Program-made: the position numbers and the translations under genes
Shown: positions 24,937-32,712 of the stretch, in pieces
How positions within the stretch are numbered: the first letter of the stretch is position 1
Layout: each line of letters opens with the position of its first letter
The notes under the pieces: model-generated
The model's database searches: none
Told to the model about the DNA's origin: nothing
What the model saw: the letters and a program-made list of their open reading frames with translations, nothing else
NCBI GenBank assembly: GCA_934101145.1
Contig: CAKOPZ010000010.1
Coordinates: 1 to 40,515 of the forward strand
Direction: 5' to 3'
Source: an uncultured Clostridia bacterium
Lineage (GTDB): Bacteria; Bacillota; Clostridia; TANB77; CAG-508
DNA length: 40,515 nt

Positions 24937-25818
24937 CTATTTTCCCATTTGTTTTGCAACTTCTTCAGCAAAGTTTTCTTCTCTTTTTTCTAGTCCTTCA
25001 CCTTTTTCAAATCTAGCAAATCTAACAATTTTAGCTCCTTTTGATTCAACAAGTTTTCCAACTTTTATATCTGAATCCTTTACGAAATCTTGCTCTACTA
25101 AACAAATTTCTCCATAGAATTTACCAATTCTACCCATTACAACTTTTTCAGCTATCTCTGCTGGTTTACCTTCGTTCATAGCTTGAGCTTTTAAAATTTC
25201 CATTTCTTTTTCAACTCTTTCAGCTGGAACTGATTCTCTATCTAGGTATTCTGGTCTTGCGGCAGCTATTTGCATACAAACATCTTTTGCAAGTTCTGCT
25301 GTAGCATTTTCCATTTCAACTAAAACAGCAATTTTACCATCACCATGGATATAGCTTTCAATCATATTTTCTGTTTCGAATCTTTCAAATCTTCTTATTG
25401 ACATATTTTCACCAATAGTAGCAATTTTACCTGTTAAAACTTCTCCTACTGTTTTTCCTTCTTCAGCAATTGAAGGTTGATTTAATAAATCTTCTACTGT
25501 TGCTGGAGCCTTTAAAGCTACTTGTTTTGCAACATCTGCAACAAAGCTTCTGAATTCTTCGTTTTTAGCAACAAAGTCTGTTTCAGCATTAACTTCTACA
25601 ACTGCTCCAACTTTTCCATCTTCTGAAACATATGTTGTAACTAATCCTTCTGCAGCAATTCTGTCAGATTTCTTAGCAGCTTTTGCTATTCCTCTTTCAC
25701 GTAATAGCTCAATTGCTTTTTCAAAATCACCATCTGTTTCTGTTAAAACTTTTTTGCAGTCCATCATACCTGCACCTGTTTTTTCTCTTAACTCTTTTAC
25801 TTGGCTTGCTGTAATCAT
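24937..25818 (-). CDS. tsf: Elongation factor Ts
   Basis: The 293-residue protein exchanges GDP for GTP on EF-Tu. The N-terminal UBA-like domain and the first signature KELREKTGAGMMDCKKVLTE are followed by the core with VEVNAETDFVAKNEEF, the second EF-Ts signature, and a second subdomain with VLVEMENATAELAKDVCMQIAAARPEYL. The end (KMEKE-type motif with MGRIGKFYGEICLVEQ) is complete. Start at 25818 has GGGGGAA upstream. It follows rpsB, the near-universal order, with a hairpin between the two genes. Confidence 0.97.
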   Translation of the reverse strand: MITASQVKELREKTGAGMMDCKKVLTETDGDFEKAIELLRERGIAKAAKKSDRIAAEGLVTTYVSEDGKVGAVVEVNAETDFVAKNEEFRSFVADVAKQVALKAPATVEDLLNQPSIAEEGKTVGEVLTGKIATIGENMSIRRFERFETENMIESYIHGDGKIAVLVEMENATAELAKDVCMQIAAARPEYLDRESVPAERVEKEMEILKAQAMNEGKPAEIAEKVVMGRIGKFYGEICLVEQDFVKDSDIKVGKLVESKGAKIVRFARFEKGEGLEKREENFAEEVAKQMGK

Positions 25819-25842
25819 TATATAATTCCCCCTATCTAAAAT

Positions 25843-25880
25843 TAAAAGGAGATAGAGCAGATAGAGCTCTCCTCCTTTTA
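25843..25880 (-). terminator. Hairpin between rpsB and tsf, possible partial terminator
   Basis: TAAAAGGAG (25843-25851) pairs with CTCCTTTTA (25872-25880) and an inner AGAGC/GCTCT stem extends it. On the minus strand only short T tracts follow. It may trim or partly stop transcription so that S2 and EF-Ts are made in different amounts. Confidence 0.45.
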
Positions 25881-25900
25881 TACTTTATCAATATATTAAA

Positions 25901-26686
25901 TTATTCTTCTGTTGTAGTTTCTTCTTCAGCTACAACTTCTTCAATGCTCTCTGGAGCTTCTGCATTTTCTACTGGCATTTCTTCTGAAACTTCTTCCATT
26001 GATTCTCCTTGTCTACCTTCGATAACTGCATTTGCCATACAATCAGCAACTAATTTAACTGCACGGATTGCATCATCATTTCCAGGAATAGCATAATCAA
26101 CATCTTGTGGGTTACAGTTTGTATCAACTAAACCAATAACTGGAATACCTAATTTTTTAGCTTCTAATATTCCTATTCTTTCTTTTTTAGGATCAACTAT
26201 GAACATAACTCCAGGTAGTTCTTCCATATCCTTAATTCCACCTAAGTTTTTCTCAAGTTTATCCATTTCTTTCTTTAATAGGATAACTTCTTTTTTAGGT
26301 AGTACATCAAATGTACCATCTTCTTGCATTCTTTCTAATTCTTTTAGTCTACCAATTCTTTTTCTGATAGTTTCAAAGTTTGTTAAAGTACCACCTAACC
26401 ATCTTTGGTTAACATAGTACATACCGCATTTTTCTGCAGCTTCTTTAACACATTCTTGTGCTTGTTTTTTAGTTCCAACAAATAGAACTGTTTTTCCTTC
26501 TTCAGCTTGCTCTTTTAAGAAAGCATAAGCCTCATCTAATTTTTTTGATGTTTTTTGTAAATCGATGATATGGATACCATTTCTAGCTTGGAATATGTAT
26601 TCAGCCATTTTAGGATCCCATCTTCTTGTTTGATGTCCAAAGTGAACACCAGCTTCAAGTAATTGTTTCATTGCAACTACTGCCAT
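25901..26686 (-). CDS. rpsB: 30S ribosomal protein S2
   Basis: The 261-residue protein starts MAVVAMKQLLEAGVHFGHQTRRWDPKM and has the further family signatures VLFVGTKKQAQ, YVNQRWLGGTLTNF and PVIGLVDTNCNPQDVDYAIPGNDDA. S2 is among the last proteins to join the 30S subunit and is needed for S1 binding. I chose ATG 26686, with AGGAGG upstream; the open frame extends to 26764 but that stretch has no homology to S2. The last 30 residues form an acidic tail rich in Glu. A strong promoter lies at 26808-26836, leaving a leader of about 115 bases that could hold autoregulatory structure. Confidence 0.97.
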   Translation of the reverse strand: MAVVAMKQLLEAGVHFGHQTRRWDPKMAEYIFQARNGIHIIDLQKTSKKLDEAYAFLKEQAEEGKTVLFVGTKKQAQECVKEAAEKCGMYYVNQRWLGGTLTNFETIRKRIGRLKELERMQEDGTFDVLPKKEVILLKKEMDKLEKNLGGIKDMEELPGVMFIVDPKKERIGILEAKKLGIPVIGLVDTNCNPQDVDYAIPGNDDAIRAVKLVADCMANAVIEGRQGESMEEVSEEMPVENAEAPESIEEVVAEEETTTEE

Positions 26687-26807
26687 TTCATTTTCCTCCT
26701 TTTTTGTTTTACCTCCACAAAGCTTTAAACATTTAAAAAGACTTGCCTTTGCTAAAACAAGCACTCCTCTTTAAACTATGCTCGTGTGTGTATTTTTAAC
26801 GCTAATT

Positions 26808-26836
26808 ATTATATCAAAAAAATTAAGCAAATGCAA
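26808..26836 (-). promoter_or_regulatory. Promoter of rpsB-tsf
   Basis: The minus strand has TTGCAT (26831-26836) and an extended -10 TGATATAAT (TATAAT at 26808-26813) with 17 bases between. The start would be near 26801. Confidence 0.75.
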
Positions 26837-26852
26837 TACTTTTGCTTAATTT
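26820..26852. promoter_or_regulatory. Hairpin interleaved with the rpsB promoter
   Basis: AAATTAAGCAAA (26820-26831) and TTTGCTTAATTT (26841-26852) form a perfect 12-bp inverted repeat. On the minus strand it ends in a T-run, like a terminator. The -35 hexamer lies in its loop and right arm, and the T-run forms the -35/-10 spacer. Confidence 0.5.
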
Positions 26853-26897
26853 TCAGCAATTTACGGTTACTATTTAATATTTTTAAATTTATATTGA

Positions 26898-27034
26898 CGC
26901 ATATTGATATAATATTTCTTAGAAACTTGCTGTTCGCAGTCAATCCACAAGATTGACGGTTGCTCGAATCGCACTCAGCCTTCGCCTTCGTTTGGTCGCT
27001 CAAGCGTTTCTTTGAAATATTATATCAATATGCG
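26898..27034. repeat. Element of about 137 bp with long terminal inverted repeats
   Basis: The left arm from 26898 (CGCATATTGATATAATATTT) and the right arm ending at 27034 are perfect inverted repeats over 21 bases. The match resumes after two mismatches with AGAAAC/GTTTCT. The 70-base centre is much richer in G and C than its surroundings and contains a 7-bp hairpin, GTCAATC-CACAA-GATTGAC (about 26939-26957). It codes for nothing convincing. It may be a MITE-like insertion or a palindromic intergenic repeat. The rest of the rpsB upstream gap holds the rpsB promoter and the promoter region of the gene at 27155. Confidence 0.6.
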
Positions 27035-27154
27035 CCTGCAAAAAAATAATTCTGTAATTTTGTAACACAAATGTAATATTTTTTCTGTTTATTTTTGTCA
27101 AATTATGTGATACAATGTAGTAAATTATTTTAACAAAGGAAAGGATGAACAATT

Positions 27155-27406
27155 ATGCAATTTAACAAATGCAGTCGTTGTGGATGTTTTTTTATGACAA
27201 ATGATAGTGTATGTCCTAATTGTAAGCCAAAGGACATGTGCGATATTAATACACTAAAAAATTATTTAGAAGATGTAAATCCAGATTGTTCTATTGAAGA
27301 TATTTCTGTAAATACTGGAATTTCAACAAAAAATATACATAGATTATTTTGTTCTGATGATTTTGCAAATTTCAATTTTAACAATGGTCTAAAAATGGAG
27401 CTTTAA
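27155..27406 (+). CDS. Small zinc-ribbon protein, YvyF-like
   Basis: The 83-residue protein has an N-terminal zinc ribbon (CSRCGCFFMTNDSVCPNC, two CxxC pairs) followed by a helical region, LKNYLEDVNPDCSIEDISVNTGISTKNIHRLF, with a helix-turn-helix look. The arrangement resembles the small flagellar-operon protein YvyF/TIGR03826 of Firmicutes, but no flagellar genes are near. It probably binds nucleic acid or a protein partner; its role is unknown. ATG 27155 follows AAAGGATG. An extended -10 TGATACAAT at 27108-27116 could drive it, but the matching -35 is weak. It converges with pdp, sharing the hairpin at 27423-27454. Confidence 0.6.
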   Translation: MQFNKCSRCGCFFMTNDSVCPNCKPKDMCDINTLKNYLEDVNPDCSIEDISVNTGISTKNIHRLFCSDDFANFNFNNGLKMEL

Positions 27407-27422
27407 ATTATTTACCTTCAAA

Positions 27423-27454
27423 AAGAAGTTGCTATTTTATTATAGCAACTTCTT
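27423..27454. terminator. Bidirectional terminator between the zinc-ribbon gene and pdp
   Basis: A perfect 13-bp stem (27423-27435 with 27442-27454) overlaps the last codons and stop of pdp. The minus-strand continuation is TTTTTG-like and the plus strand continues into TCTAATTTTT. Confidence 0.7.
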
Positions 27455-28688
27455 CTAATTTTTCTACAGCCTGTTTTGCTTTTTCCTCATCATTTGCATG
27501 GATATATGCAATTATATCTCCTTTTTTTACGCGTCTTCCGACTTTCTTTTCAAATACAATTCCTACACTATTGTCGATTTTATCTTCTTTTCTTATTCTT
27601 CCTGCACCTAAAAATACTGATAATTTTCCTATTTCTTCCGCATTTAAACTTACTATTTCCCCATCTTTTTTGGCAATTACTTTTTCCATATATCTTGCTT
27701 TTTCAAATTTTTCTGGATGATCTATATATGTCTCATCTCCGCCTTGATGTTTTACAAGTTGTTTAAATTTTTCAAGTGCTTTTTTGTTTTGAATTACTTC
27801 TAACATTTTTTGTCTATTTTCCTCTAAATTGTCTCCTTTTCCTGCAAGTTTTATCATATTACTTCCAAGTTCAAGTACAACCTCTTTTACATCTTCGCAC
27901 ATATTTCCATTTAAAAATTCTATTGCTTCTATTACTTCAAGTGTATTTCCGACACATTTCCCTAGCGGTTGCTCCATAGGTGTTAAAATACAAACTGTCT
28001 CTCTTCCAGCAAGTTCTCCTATTTTTGTCATTATACTTGCAAGTTCCTCTGCTCTTTCTTTTGTTTTCATAAATGCTCCACTTCCATATGTAACATCAAG
28101 AACAATTTTATCAGCGCCAGATGCAATTTTTTTACTCATTATGCTTGATGCTATAAGTGGAATACTTTCTGTTGCCGCAATTGTGTCACGAAGTGCATAT
28201 ATTTTTTTATCAGCAGGTGCAAGATTCATTGTTTGTGTCATTAAGCTTATTCCTATTTCTTTTACATTTTCCTTAAATTCTTCTATGCTTAAGTCCACTC
28301 TATATCCAGGTATTGCTTCTAATTTATCTGCAGTTCCGCCTGTGTATCCAAGGCCTCTTCCTGACATTTTTGCAACAGGTATTCCAAGTGATGCAATTAT
28401 TGGCATAAGTATAAGTGTCACCTTGTCGCCTACTCCTCCTGTACTATGTTTGTCAACAACTGTTCCAAGGTCAGACAAATCAAGCATATCTCCCGAATTT
28501 GCCATTGCTATTGTAAGCTCCTTTGTTTCTTCTTCATTCATTCCATTTATATATATTGCCATAACAAGTGCTGCTGCTTGGTAATCTGTTATGTTGCCTT
28601 TTGTATATTCATTTACAAAATAATTTATCTCTTCATTTGTAAGTTCTTTTTTATCTCTTTTTTTTGCAATTATATCTTGTATGTTCAT
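27432..28688 (-). CDS. pdp: Pyrimidine-nucleoside phosphorylase
   Basis: The 418-residue enzyme cleaves pyrimidine nucleosides (thymidine, uridine, deoxyuridine) with phosphate to the base and (deoxy)ribose 1-phosphate. The signatures are the phosphate-binding loop VVDKHSTGGVGDKVTLIL, SGRGLGYTGGTADKLEAIPG and GADKIVLDVTYGSGAFMK. The C-terminal domain, with VGRRVKKGDIIAYIHAND, is the usual biotinyl-like PYNP_C domain. The length fits the Firmicutes Pdp branch; thymidine phosphorylase DeoA is a close relative. Start at 28688 follows AGAAGGGAT. It lies 75 bases after rnhB. A terminator covers its 3' end. Confidence 0.9.
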   Translation of the reverse strand: MNIQDIIAKKRDKKELTNEEINYFVNEYTKGNITDYQAAALVMAIYINGMNEEETKELTIAMANSGDMLDLSDLGTVVDKHSTGGVGDKVTLILMPIIASLGIPVAKMSGRGLGYTGGTADKLEAIPGYRVDLSIEEFKENVKEIGISLMTQTMNLAPADKKIYALRDTIAATESIPLIASSIMSKKIASGADKIVLDVTYGSGAFMKTKERAEELASIMTKIGELAGRETVCILTPMEQPLGKCVGNTLEVIEAIEFLNGNMCEDVKEVVLELGSNMIKLAGKGDNLEENRQKMLEVIQNKKALEKFKQLVKHQGGDETYIDHPEKFEKARYMEKVIAKKDGEIVSLNAEEIGKLSVFLGAGRIRKEDKIDNSVGIVFEKKVGRRVKKGDIIAYIHANDEEKAKQAVEKLEEVAIIK

Positions 28689-28706
28689 ATTTTTCTATCC
28701 CTTCTA

Positions 28707-28737
28707 GAACAAAGCGACTTTAGGTCGCCCTTTGCTC
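28707..28737 (-). repeat. G+C-rich hairpin between rnhB and pdp
   Basis: The minus strand can fold GAGCAAAG-GGCGAC with GTCGC-TTTGTTC around CTAAA, a stem of about 12 bp with a two-base bulge. It is not followed by a T-run. It may be an mRNA-processing or stabilising structure just upstream of the pdp binding site. Confidence 0.4.
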
Positions 28738-28763
28738 TCGCCGATTCAAGTTTCTACCTTTGT

Positions 28764-29420
28764 TTAAATAAAATTTTTAACAAATGTCTTTCTATGAAGT
28801 GGGCATATTCCATATTGCTTTATTGCAGAAATATGCATTGCTGTTCCATACCCTTTGTGTTTTGCAAATCCATACTCTGGATAAACTTCATCCCATTGTC
28901 TCATAATTCTATCCCTTGTTACCTTTGCAATGATTGATGCAGCAGCAATTGAGTAGCTTTTTGCATCTCCTTTTATAATTGATTGATATGGAATATGGTC
29001 TGTATCAATTTTTGTTAATGCATCTACAAGTATTATTTCTGGCTTTTCTATCCCTCTATTTTTTTCTTTTAGATCTTTTTCAAGTTCTTTTATACAAAAT
29101 GTTAATCCTTCTTTTGTTGCATTAAGTATATTTATTCTATCAATTTCATTTTGGTCAATTATTCCAACACCATATGCAACAGCTTCATCAATAATTTGTT
29201 CATATAGTTTTTCTCTTTTCTTTTCTGAAACTTTTTTAGAATCATTTACTCCTTCTATCATTGAACCTTCTGGCATTATTACACTTGCAACTACTACTGG
29301 CCCTGCAAGTGGTCCTCTTCCAGCTTCATCAATACCGCAAATGCTTTTTACACCTTTTTGATATAACTCTCTTTCTATTTTTTGTATTTCTTGTAATCTT
29401 AATAATTCTTTTTCTGTCAT
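28764..29420 (-). CDS. rnhB: Ribonuclease HII
   Basis: The 218-residue enzyme cuts RNA in RNA-DNA hybrids and removes single misincorporated ribonucleotides. The motif GIDEAGRGPLAGPVVVASVI (about residues 28-47) carries the first catalytic Asp and Glu of the DEDD set, NDSKKVSEKKRE follows, and IILVDAL and SIAAASIIAKVTRDRIM provide further conserved residues. The length is normal. It starts 14 bases after a small membrane-protein gene and is followed by pdp; the three may form one transcript. Confidence 0.93.
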   Translation of the reverse strand: MTEKELLRLQEIQKIERELYQKGVKSICGIDEAGRGPLAGPVVVASVIMPEGSMIEGVNDSKKVSEKKREKLYEQIIDEAVAYGVGIIDQNEIDRINILNATKEGLTFCIKELEKDLKEKNRGIEKPEIILVDALTKIDTDHIPYQSIIKGDAKSYSIAAASIIAKVTRDRIMRQWDEVYPEYGFAKHKGYGTAMHISAIKQYGICPLHRKTFVKNFI

Positions 29421-29434
29421 TTGCTTTCTCCTTA

Positions 29435-29902
29435 TTATTTTACCTTTTCTATATCTGATAATTTGTACAATATGTTTCCATCTTTATCCTTTATTCCTGA
29501 TGTATAAATAATTTCATTACTATTGTATTCAACAATATAATTTCCTTGTTTTTGATTTCTTACCGAAAGTTCCAATTCATCTAAATTATTATCATCTAGA
29601 ATATAATAATTATTTTCTTTTTTTAATTCTATAATTCCCTGTTCTTCAAGTTTTTTTATATCTTCATTTTCATCATTTTCTATTTTATTTCCAATATACT
29701 TAGCATCTTTTTCCTTTATCTTAACTTTTTGTGCAACAATGCTTGTTTTGGCTTCTATCAATAGCATATCTGTTTTTATTGTTTCAAATTGTTCACTATC
29801 AACTTCTTTTTTTGCATATTTTAGTACACCATATATGATAATTCCTATTACTAATATTATAAATATAATGCCTGCATACACTCTGCCATATCCTTTTCTC
29901 AT
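29435..29902 (-). CDS. Membrane-anchored protein of unknown function
   Basis: This 155-residue protein has one N-terminal membrane helix (about residues 7-27, VYAGIIFIILVIGIIIYGVL) and a soluble part that is probably outside the cell. The soluble part has an acidic helical stretch (DMLLIEAKTSIVAQKVKIKEKDAKYIG) and a small strand-rich end (NYYILDDNNLDELELSV). I do not recognise the family. ATG 29902 is preceded by GAGGAGG, so it is preferred to the ATG at 29920. It lies just upstream of rnhB with a 14-base gap, so cotranscription is likely, but no functional link is evident. Confidence 0.6.
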   Translation of the reverse strand: MRKGYGRVYAGIIFIILVIGIIIYGVLKYAKKEVDSEQFETIKTDMLLIEAKTSIVAQKVKIKEKDAKYIGNKIENDENEDIKKLEEQGIIELKKENNYYILDDNNLDELELSVRNQKQGNYIVEYNSNEIIYTSGIKDKDGNILYKLSDIEKVK

Positions 29903-29972
29903 GTACTTTCCTCCTCGCAACTATTATATATGCATTTTTTCATTTTTTCAATAGCAAGAACAAACAAAAATC

Positions 29973-29992
29973 CACTTGCAAAAATGCAAATG
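29973..29992. terminator. Weak hairpin after the alcohol dehydrogenase gene
   Basis: CACTTGCA and TGCAAATG (29973-29980 and 29985-29992) pair with one mismatch around AAAA. Short T tracts follow on both strands (AATTTTTATT on plus, GATTTTTG on minus). It is the only terminator candidate between the dehydrogenase and the membrane-protein gene. Confidence 0.35.
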
Positions 29993-30015
29993 AATTTTTA
30001 TTCTAATTATTTAAT

Positions 30016-31176
30016 TTACATTGCTCTTCTATATAATTCGATAAATTCTTCTTTTGAAACATCTCTTGGATTTCCTGGTTTGCAAGGATCTTGCATTGCT
30101 TTTTCTGCAAGCATTTCAAAATCTTCTTCTCTTGCTCCATAATCTTTTATTGTTTGTGTGATTCCAACAGATTTAGAAAGTTCACTAATCATCCATACAA
30201 ATGTATTTATTACATCTTGGTCATTTAGATGCTCTGCATCTGGTCTACCAATCTCACATAAAATCTCTCTAAATCTTTGAGCTGTTGCAGGATCTTCTCC
30301 ATTAAATCTCATTACTGTTGGAAGTAGCATTGCATTTGCAATTCCGTGAGGTGTATCATATACAGCACCTAATTGATGTGCCATTGAGTGAACTATTCCA
30401 AGTCCTACATTTGAGAATCCCATTCCTGCTATATATTGAGCCATTCCCATCATTTCAACAGCTTTTGGATCTTTTTCATTTACAGCAGCTGTTAAATTTT
30501 TGAATATTAATTTTATAGCTTTCATATGGAACATATCTGACATTTCATTATGAGCTTTTGTAATATATCCTTCTACTGCATGTGTTAATGCATCCATTCC
30601 CGTTGCAGCTGCAAGTGATTTTGGCATTGAAGCCATAAGTTCAGAGTCAATAATTGCAACAATTGGTATATCATTAGGATCAACACATACCATTTTAATT
30701 TTTCTTTCTTCATCAGTTATAACATAATTTATTGTAACCTCTGATGCTGTTCCAGCTGTTGTAGGAAGTGCAATCATTGGCATACCTTTATTTACAGTAT
30801 TTGATAGTCCATTTAATGATTTAATATCGGCTCTATCTGGGTTTGTCATAACAATGGAAATTCCTTTTGCAGTATCCATGCTTGAACCACCACCAACTGC
30901 AACAATTACATCTGCACCAGATTTTTTACATGCTTCTACACCATCTGTTACATTTTTAATTGTAGGATTTGGCTTAATTTCATCATAAAGTGAGTACTCA
31001 ATTCCTGCATCTTTAAATAATTTTTCTATTTTTGCTACAACTCCTGCTTCTACTAAAGGCTTATCACTTACTAAAAAAACCTTTTTGAATTTTCTCTTTT
31101 GTATTTCCTCTACTAAAACTTCTCTGGCATTATTTCCAAAATATGAAGTTTCATTTAAAACAAATCTTATTGACAT
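30016..31176 (-). CDS. fucO: Iron-containing alcohol dehydrogenase, FucO-like (lactaldehyde reductase)
   Basis: The 386-residue enzyme belongs to group III Fe-dependent alcohol dehydrogenases. NAD(P) binding is shown by VIVAVGGGSSMDTAKGI and the TTAGTASEVTINYVITDEE segment. Metal ligands are the Asp in DSELM..., the His of GMDALTHAVEGY, and the two His of VGLGIVHSMAHQLGAVYDTPHGIANA. The sequence closely follows E. coli FucO throughout (start RFVLNETSYFGNNA, end NPRDVSKEEFIELYRRAM), so reduction of lactaldehyde to 1,2-propanediol is the best guess. No fucose or rhamnose genes are adjacent, so other short aldehydes are possible. The start follows AAGGAGG. Confidence 0.9.
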   Translation of the reverse strand: MSIRFVLNETSYFGNNAREVLVEEIQKRKFKKVFLVSDKPLVEAGVVAKIEKLFKDAGIEYSLYDEIKPNPTIKNVTDGVEACKKSGADVIVAVGGGSSMDTAKGISIVMTNPDRADIKSLNGLSNTVNKGMPMIALPTTAGTASEVTINYVITDEERKIKMVCVDPNDIPIVAIIDSELMASMPKSLAAATGMDALTHAVEGYITKAHNEMSDMFHMKAIKLIFKNLTAAVNEKDPKAVEMMGMAQYIAGMGFSNVGLGIVHSMAHQLGAVYDTPHGIANAMLLPTVMRFNGEDPATAQRFREILCEIGRPDAEHLNDQDVINTFVWMISELSKSVGITQTIKDYGAREEDFEMLAEKAMQDPCKPGNPRDVSKEEFIELYRRAM

Positions 31177-31345
31177 TTTATCAGTCCTCCTTGGTAATTT
31201 TTCTAAATTATATCAGTCAAATAAATTAAAATCAATAAATTTCTATATTTAATCAAAATATTTTCACATTTTTTTCACAAACCTATTGTATTATATCTAC
31301 AGTTTAGGTTACTATATTGTTAAAGAAAATATGGAGGTTTTATTA

Positions 31346-32629
31346 ATGGAAGAAAATAATAATCAAAACAAACAAGAAAATAACAAAGAGTTTAAAACTG
31401 CATCTCCTATAGAGAGCAAGCAATACAAAGTTTTTGAACCAAGCAAAAAGGAAAAGAAATCATCTTCTAGCTTTGGAAAAACAGTAGCATTACCTTTTTT
31501 ATGTGGTATTTTAGGTGCTGGAATTGTTGTAGGTAGCTGTGTTGGAGTTCCTGGAATTAGAGAAGCACTATTAAAACAGATGGTAGGAACAACAACAAAT
31601 AATTCATCTACAAGTACATCTACATCAGCAGGAGAGCTTAATACAAAATTAATTTCACTTACAGGCTATTCAGACACAGCTGTATCAGTTGCATCTCAAG
31701 TAAAGCCTTCTATTGTTGGAATTAGTGTAGAATATTCTGTTAGTTCAATATTTAATAGAGGTTCATCAACTGCAAAAGCAGAAGGTTCAGGAGTAATTAT
31801 AAGCTCTGATGGATATATTTTAACAAATAATCATGTTGTAAATTCAACATCTTCAAGTTCATCATCATATTACGAAATTGAAAAAGCAAATAAAGTTACT
31901 GTAAAATTATTTAATGATGATACAGAATATGAAGCAAAAATAGTTGGAACAGATTCACAAACTGACCTTGCAGTTATAAAAATTGATAAAACAGATTTAA
32001 CTGCTGCAACACTTGGAGATTCAAGCACTGTTCAGGTTGGAGAATTCTGTATGGCTGTAGGTAATTCCTTAGGGCTTGGAGATACTGTAACATGCGGAAT
32101 TGTAAGTGCCGTAAATCGTGAGGTAACAGATTCAGACAACAATACTTATACAGCTATTCAAACAGATGCTGCTATCAACTCAGGAAATAGTGGTGGAGCT
32201 TTAGTAAATAGCAAAGGTGAAGTTATAGGTATCAATACATTAAAAATTGCAGGAACTGGTGTTGAAGGCGTTGGTTTTGCAATTCCTATTAACTCTACAA
32301 AAACAATTTATGAACAATTAATTCAATACAATAAAGTAAAAAGACCATATATCGGAATTGGTGGAATAAACTTAGATGAAGCAACAGCTAAAGTAAATAA
32401 CCTTGTTGTTGGTGTATATGTTAAAACAATTGAAGATTTCTCTGCTGGCGAAAAAGCTGGAATTAAAATTGGAGATGTTATAACAGAAGCTGATGGGACA
32501 AAAATAACTACAATGGATGAATTAAATGAAATAAAAAATAAAAAGAATATTGGAGATACAATTAAATTAAAAGTATATCGAGATGGAAAATATAAAGATG
32601 TAACAGTTACTCTTCAAGAGCAACCATAA
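31346..32629 (+). CDS. htrA: HtrA/DegP-family membrane-anchored serine protease
   Basis: The protein of about 427 residues has a long charged cytosolic N terminus (NNNQNKQENNKEF...), one membrane helix (VALPFLCGILGAGIVVGSCV) and a Ser/Thr-rich linker. A trypsin-like protease domain follows with His in LTNNHVV (about 162), Asp in TDLAVIKID (about 206) and Ser in NSGNSGGALV (about 282). A C-terminal PDZ domain begins near VKRPYIGIGG. It degrades or refolds damaged proteins on the outer face of the membrane. ATG 31346 has GGAGG nine bases upstream, which rules out the longer frame from 31286. It is monocistronic with a strong terminator. In other Firmicutes such genes are stress-controlled; no CssR-like site was identified. 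Confidence 0.92.
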   Translation: MEENNNQNKQENNKEFKTASPIESKQYKVFEPSKKEKKSSSSFGKTVALPFLCGILGAGIVVGSCVGVPGIREALLKQMVGTTTNNSSTSTSTSAGELNTKLISLTGYSDTAVSVASQVKPSIVGISVEYSVSSIFNRGSSTAKAEGSGVIISSDGYILTNNHVVNSTSSSSSSYYEIEKANKVTVKLFNDDTEYEAKIVGTDSQTDLAVIKIDKTDLTAATLGDSSTVQVGEFCMAVGNSLGLGDTVTCGIVSAVNREVTDSDNNTYTAIQTDAAINSGNSGGALVNSKGEVIGINTLKIAGTGVEGVGFAIPINSTKTIYEQLIQYNKVKRPYIGIGGINLDEATAKVNNLVVGVYVKTIEDFSAGEKAGIKIGDVITEADGTKITTMDELNEIKNKKNIGDTIKLKVYRDGKYKDVTVTLQEQP

Positions 32630-32661
32630 CTTAAGCAGATTCCTTCTTTTAAATATAGAAC

Positions 32662-32696
32662 AAAAAAGATTTTAGCTAAATGCTAAAATCTTTTTT
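32662..32696. terminator. Bidirectional terminator after htrA
   Basis: A perfect 15-bp stem (32662-32676 with 32682-32696) with a five-base loop is followed by T on the plus strand. The mirrored A-run supplies a T-run for the convergent gene at 32713. Confidence 0.9.
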
Positions 32697-32712
32697 TGTG
32701 TATAATATTTTT

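Noticed and set aside
26809..27003. Minus-strand open frame over the palindromic element
   Set aside because: It has no binding site, runs through the inverted repeat and promoter, and its sequence does not look like a protein.
27829..28584. Long plus-strand open frame opposite pdp
   Set aside because: It is the antisense shadow of a well-conserved enzyme and has no binding site.
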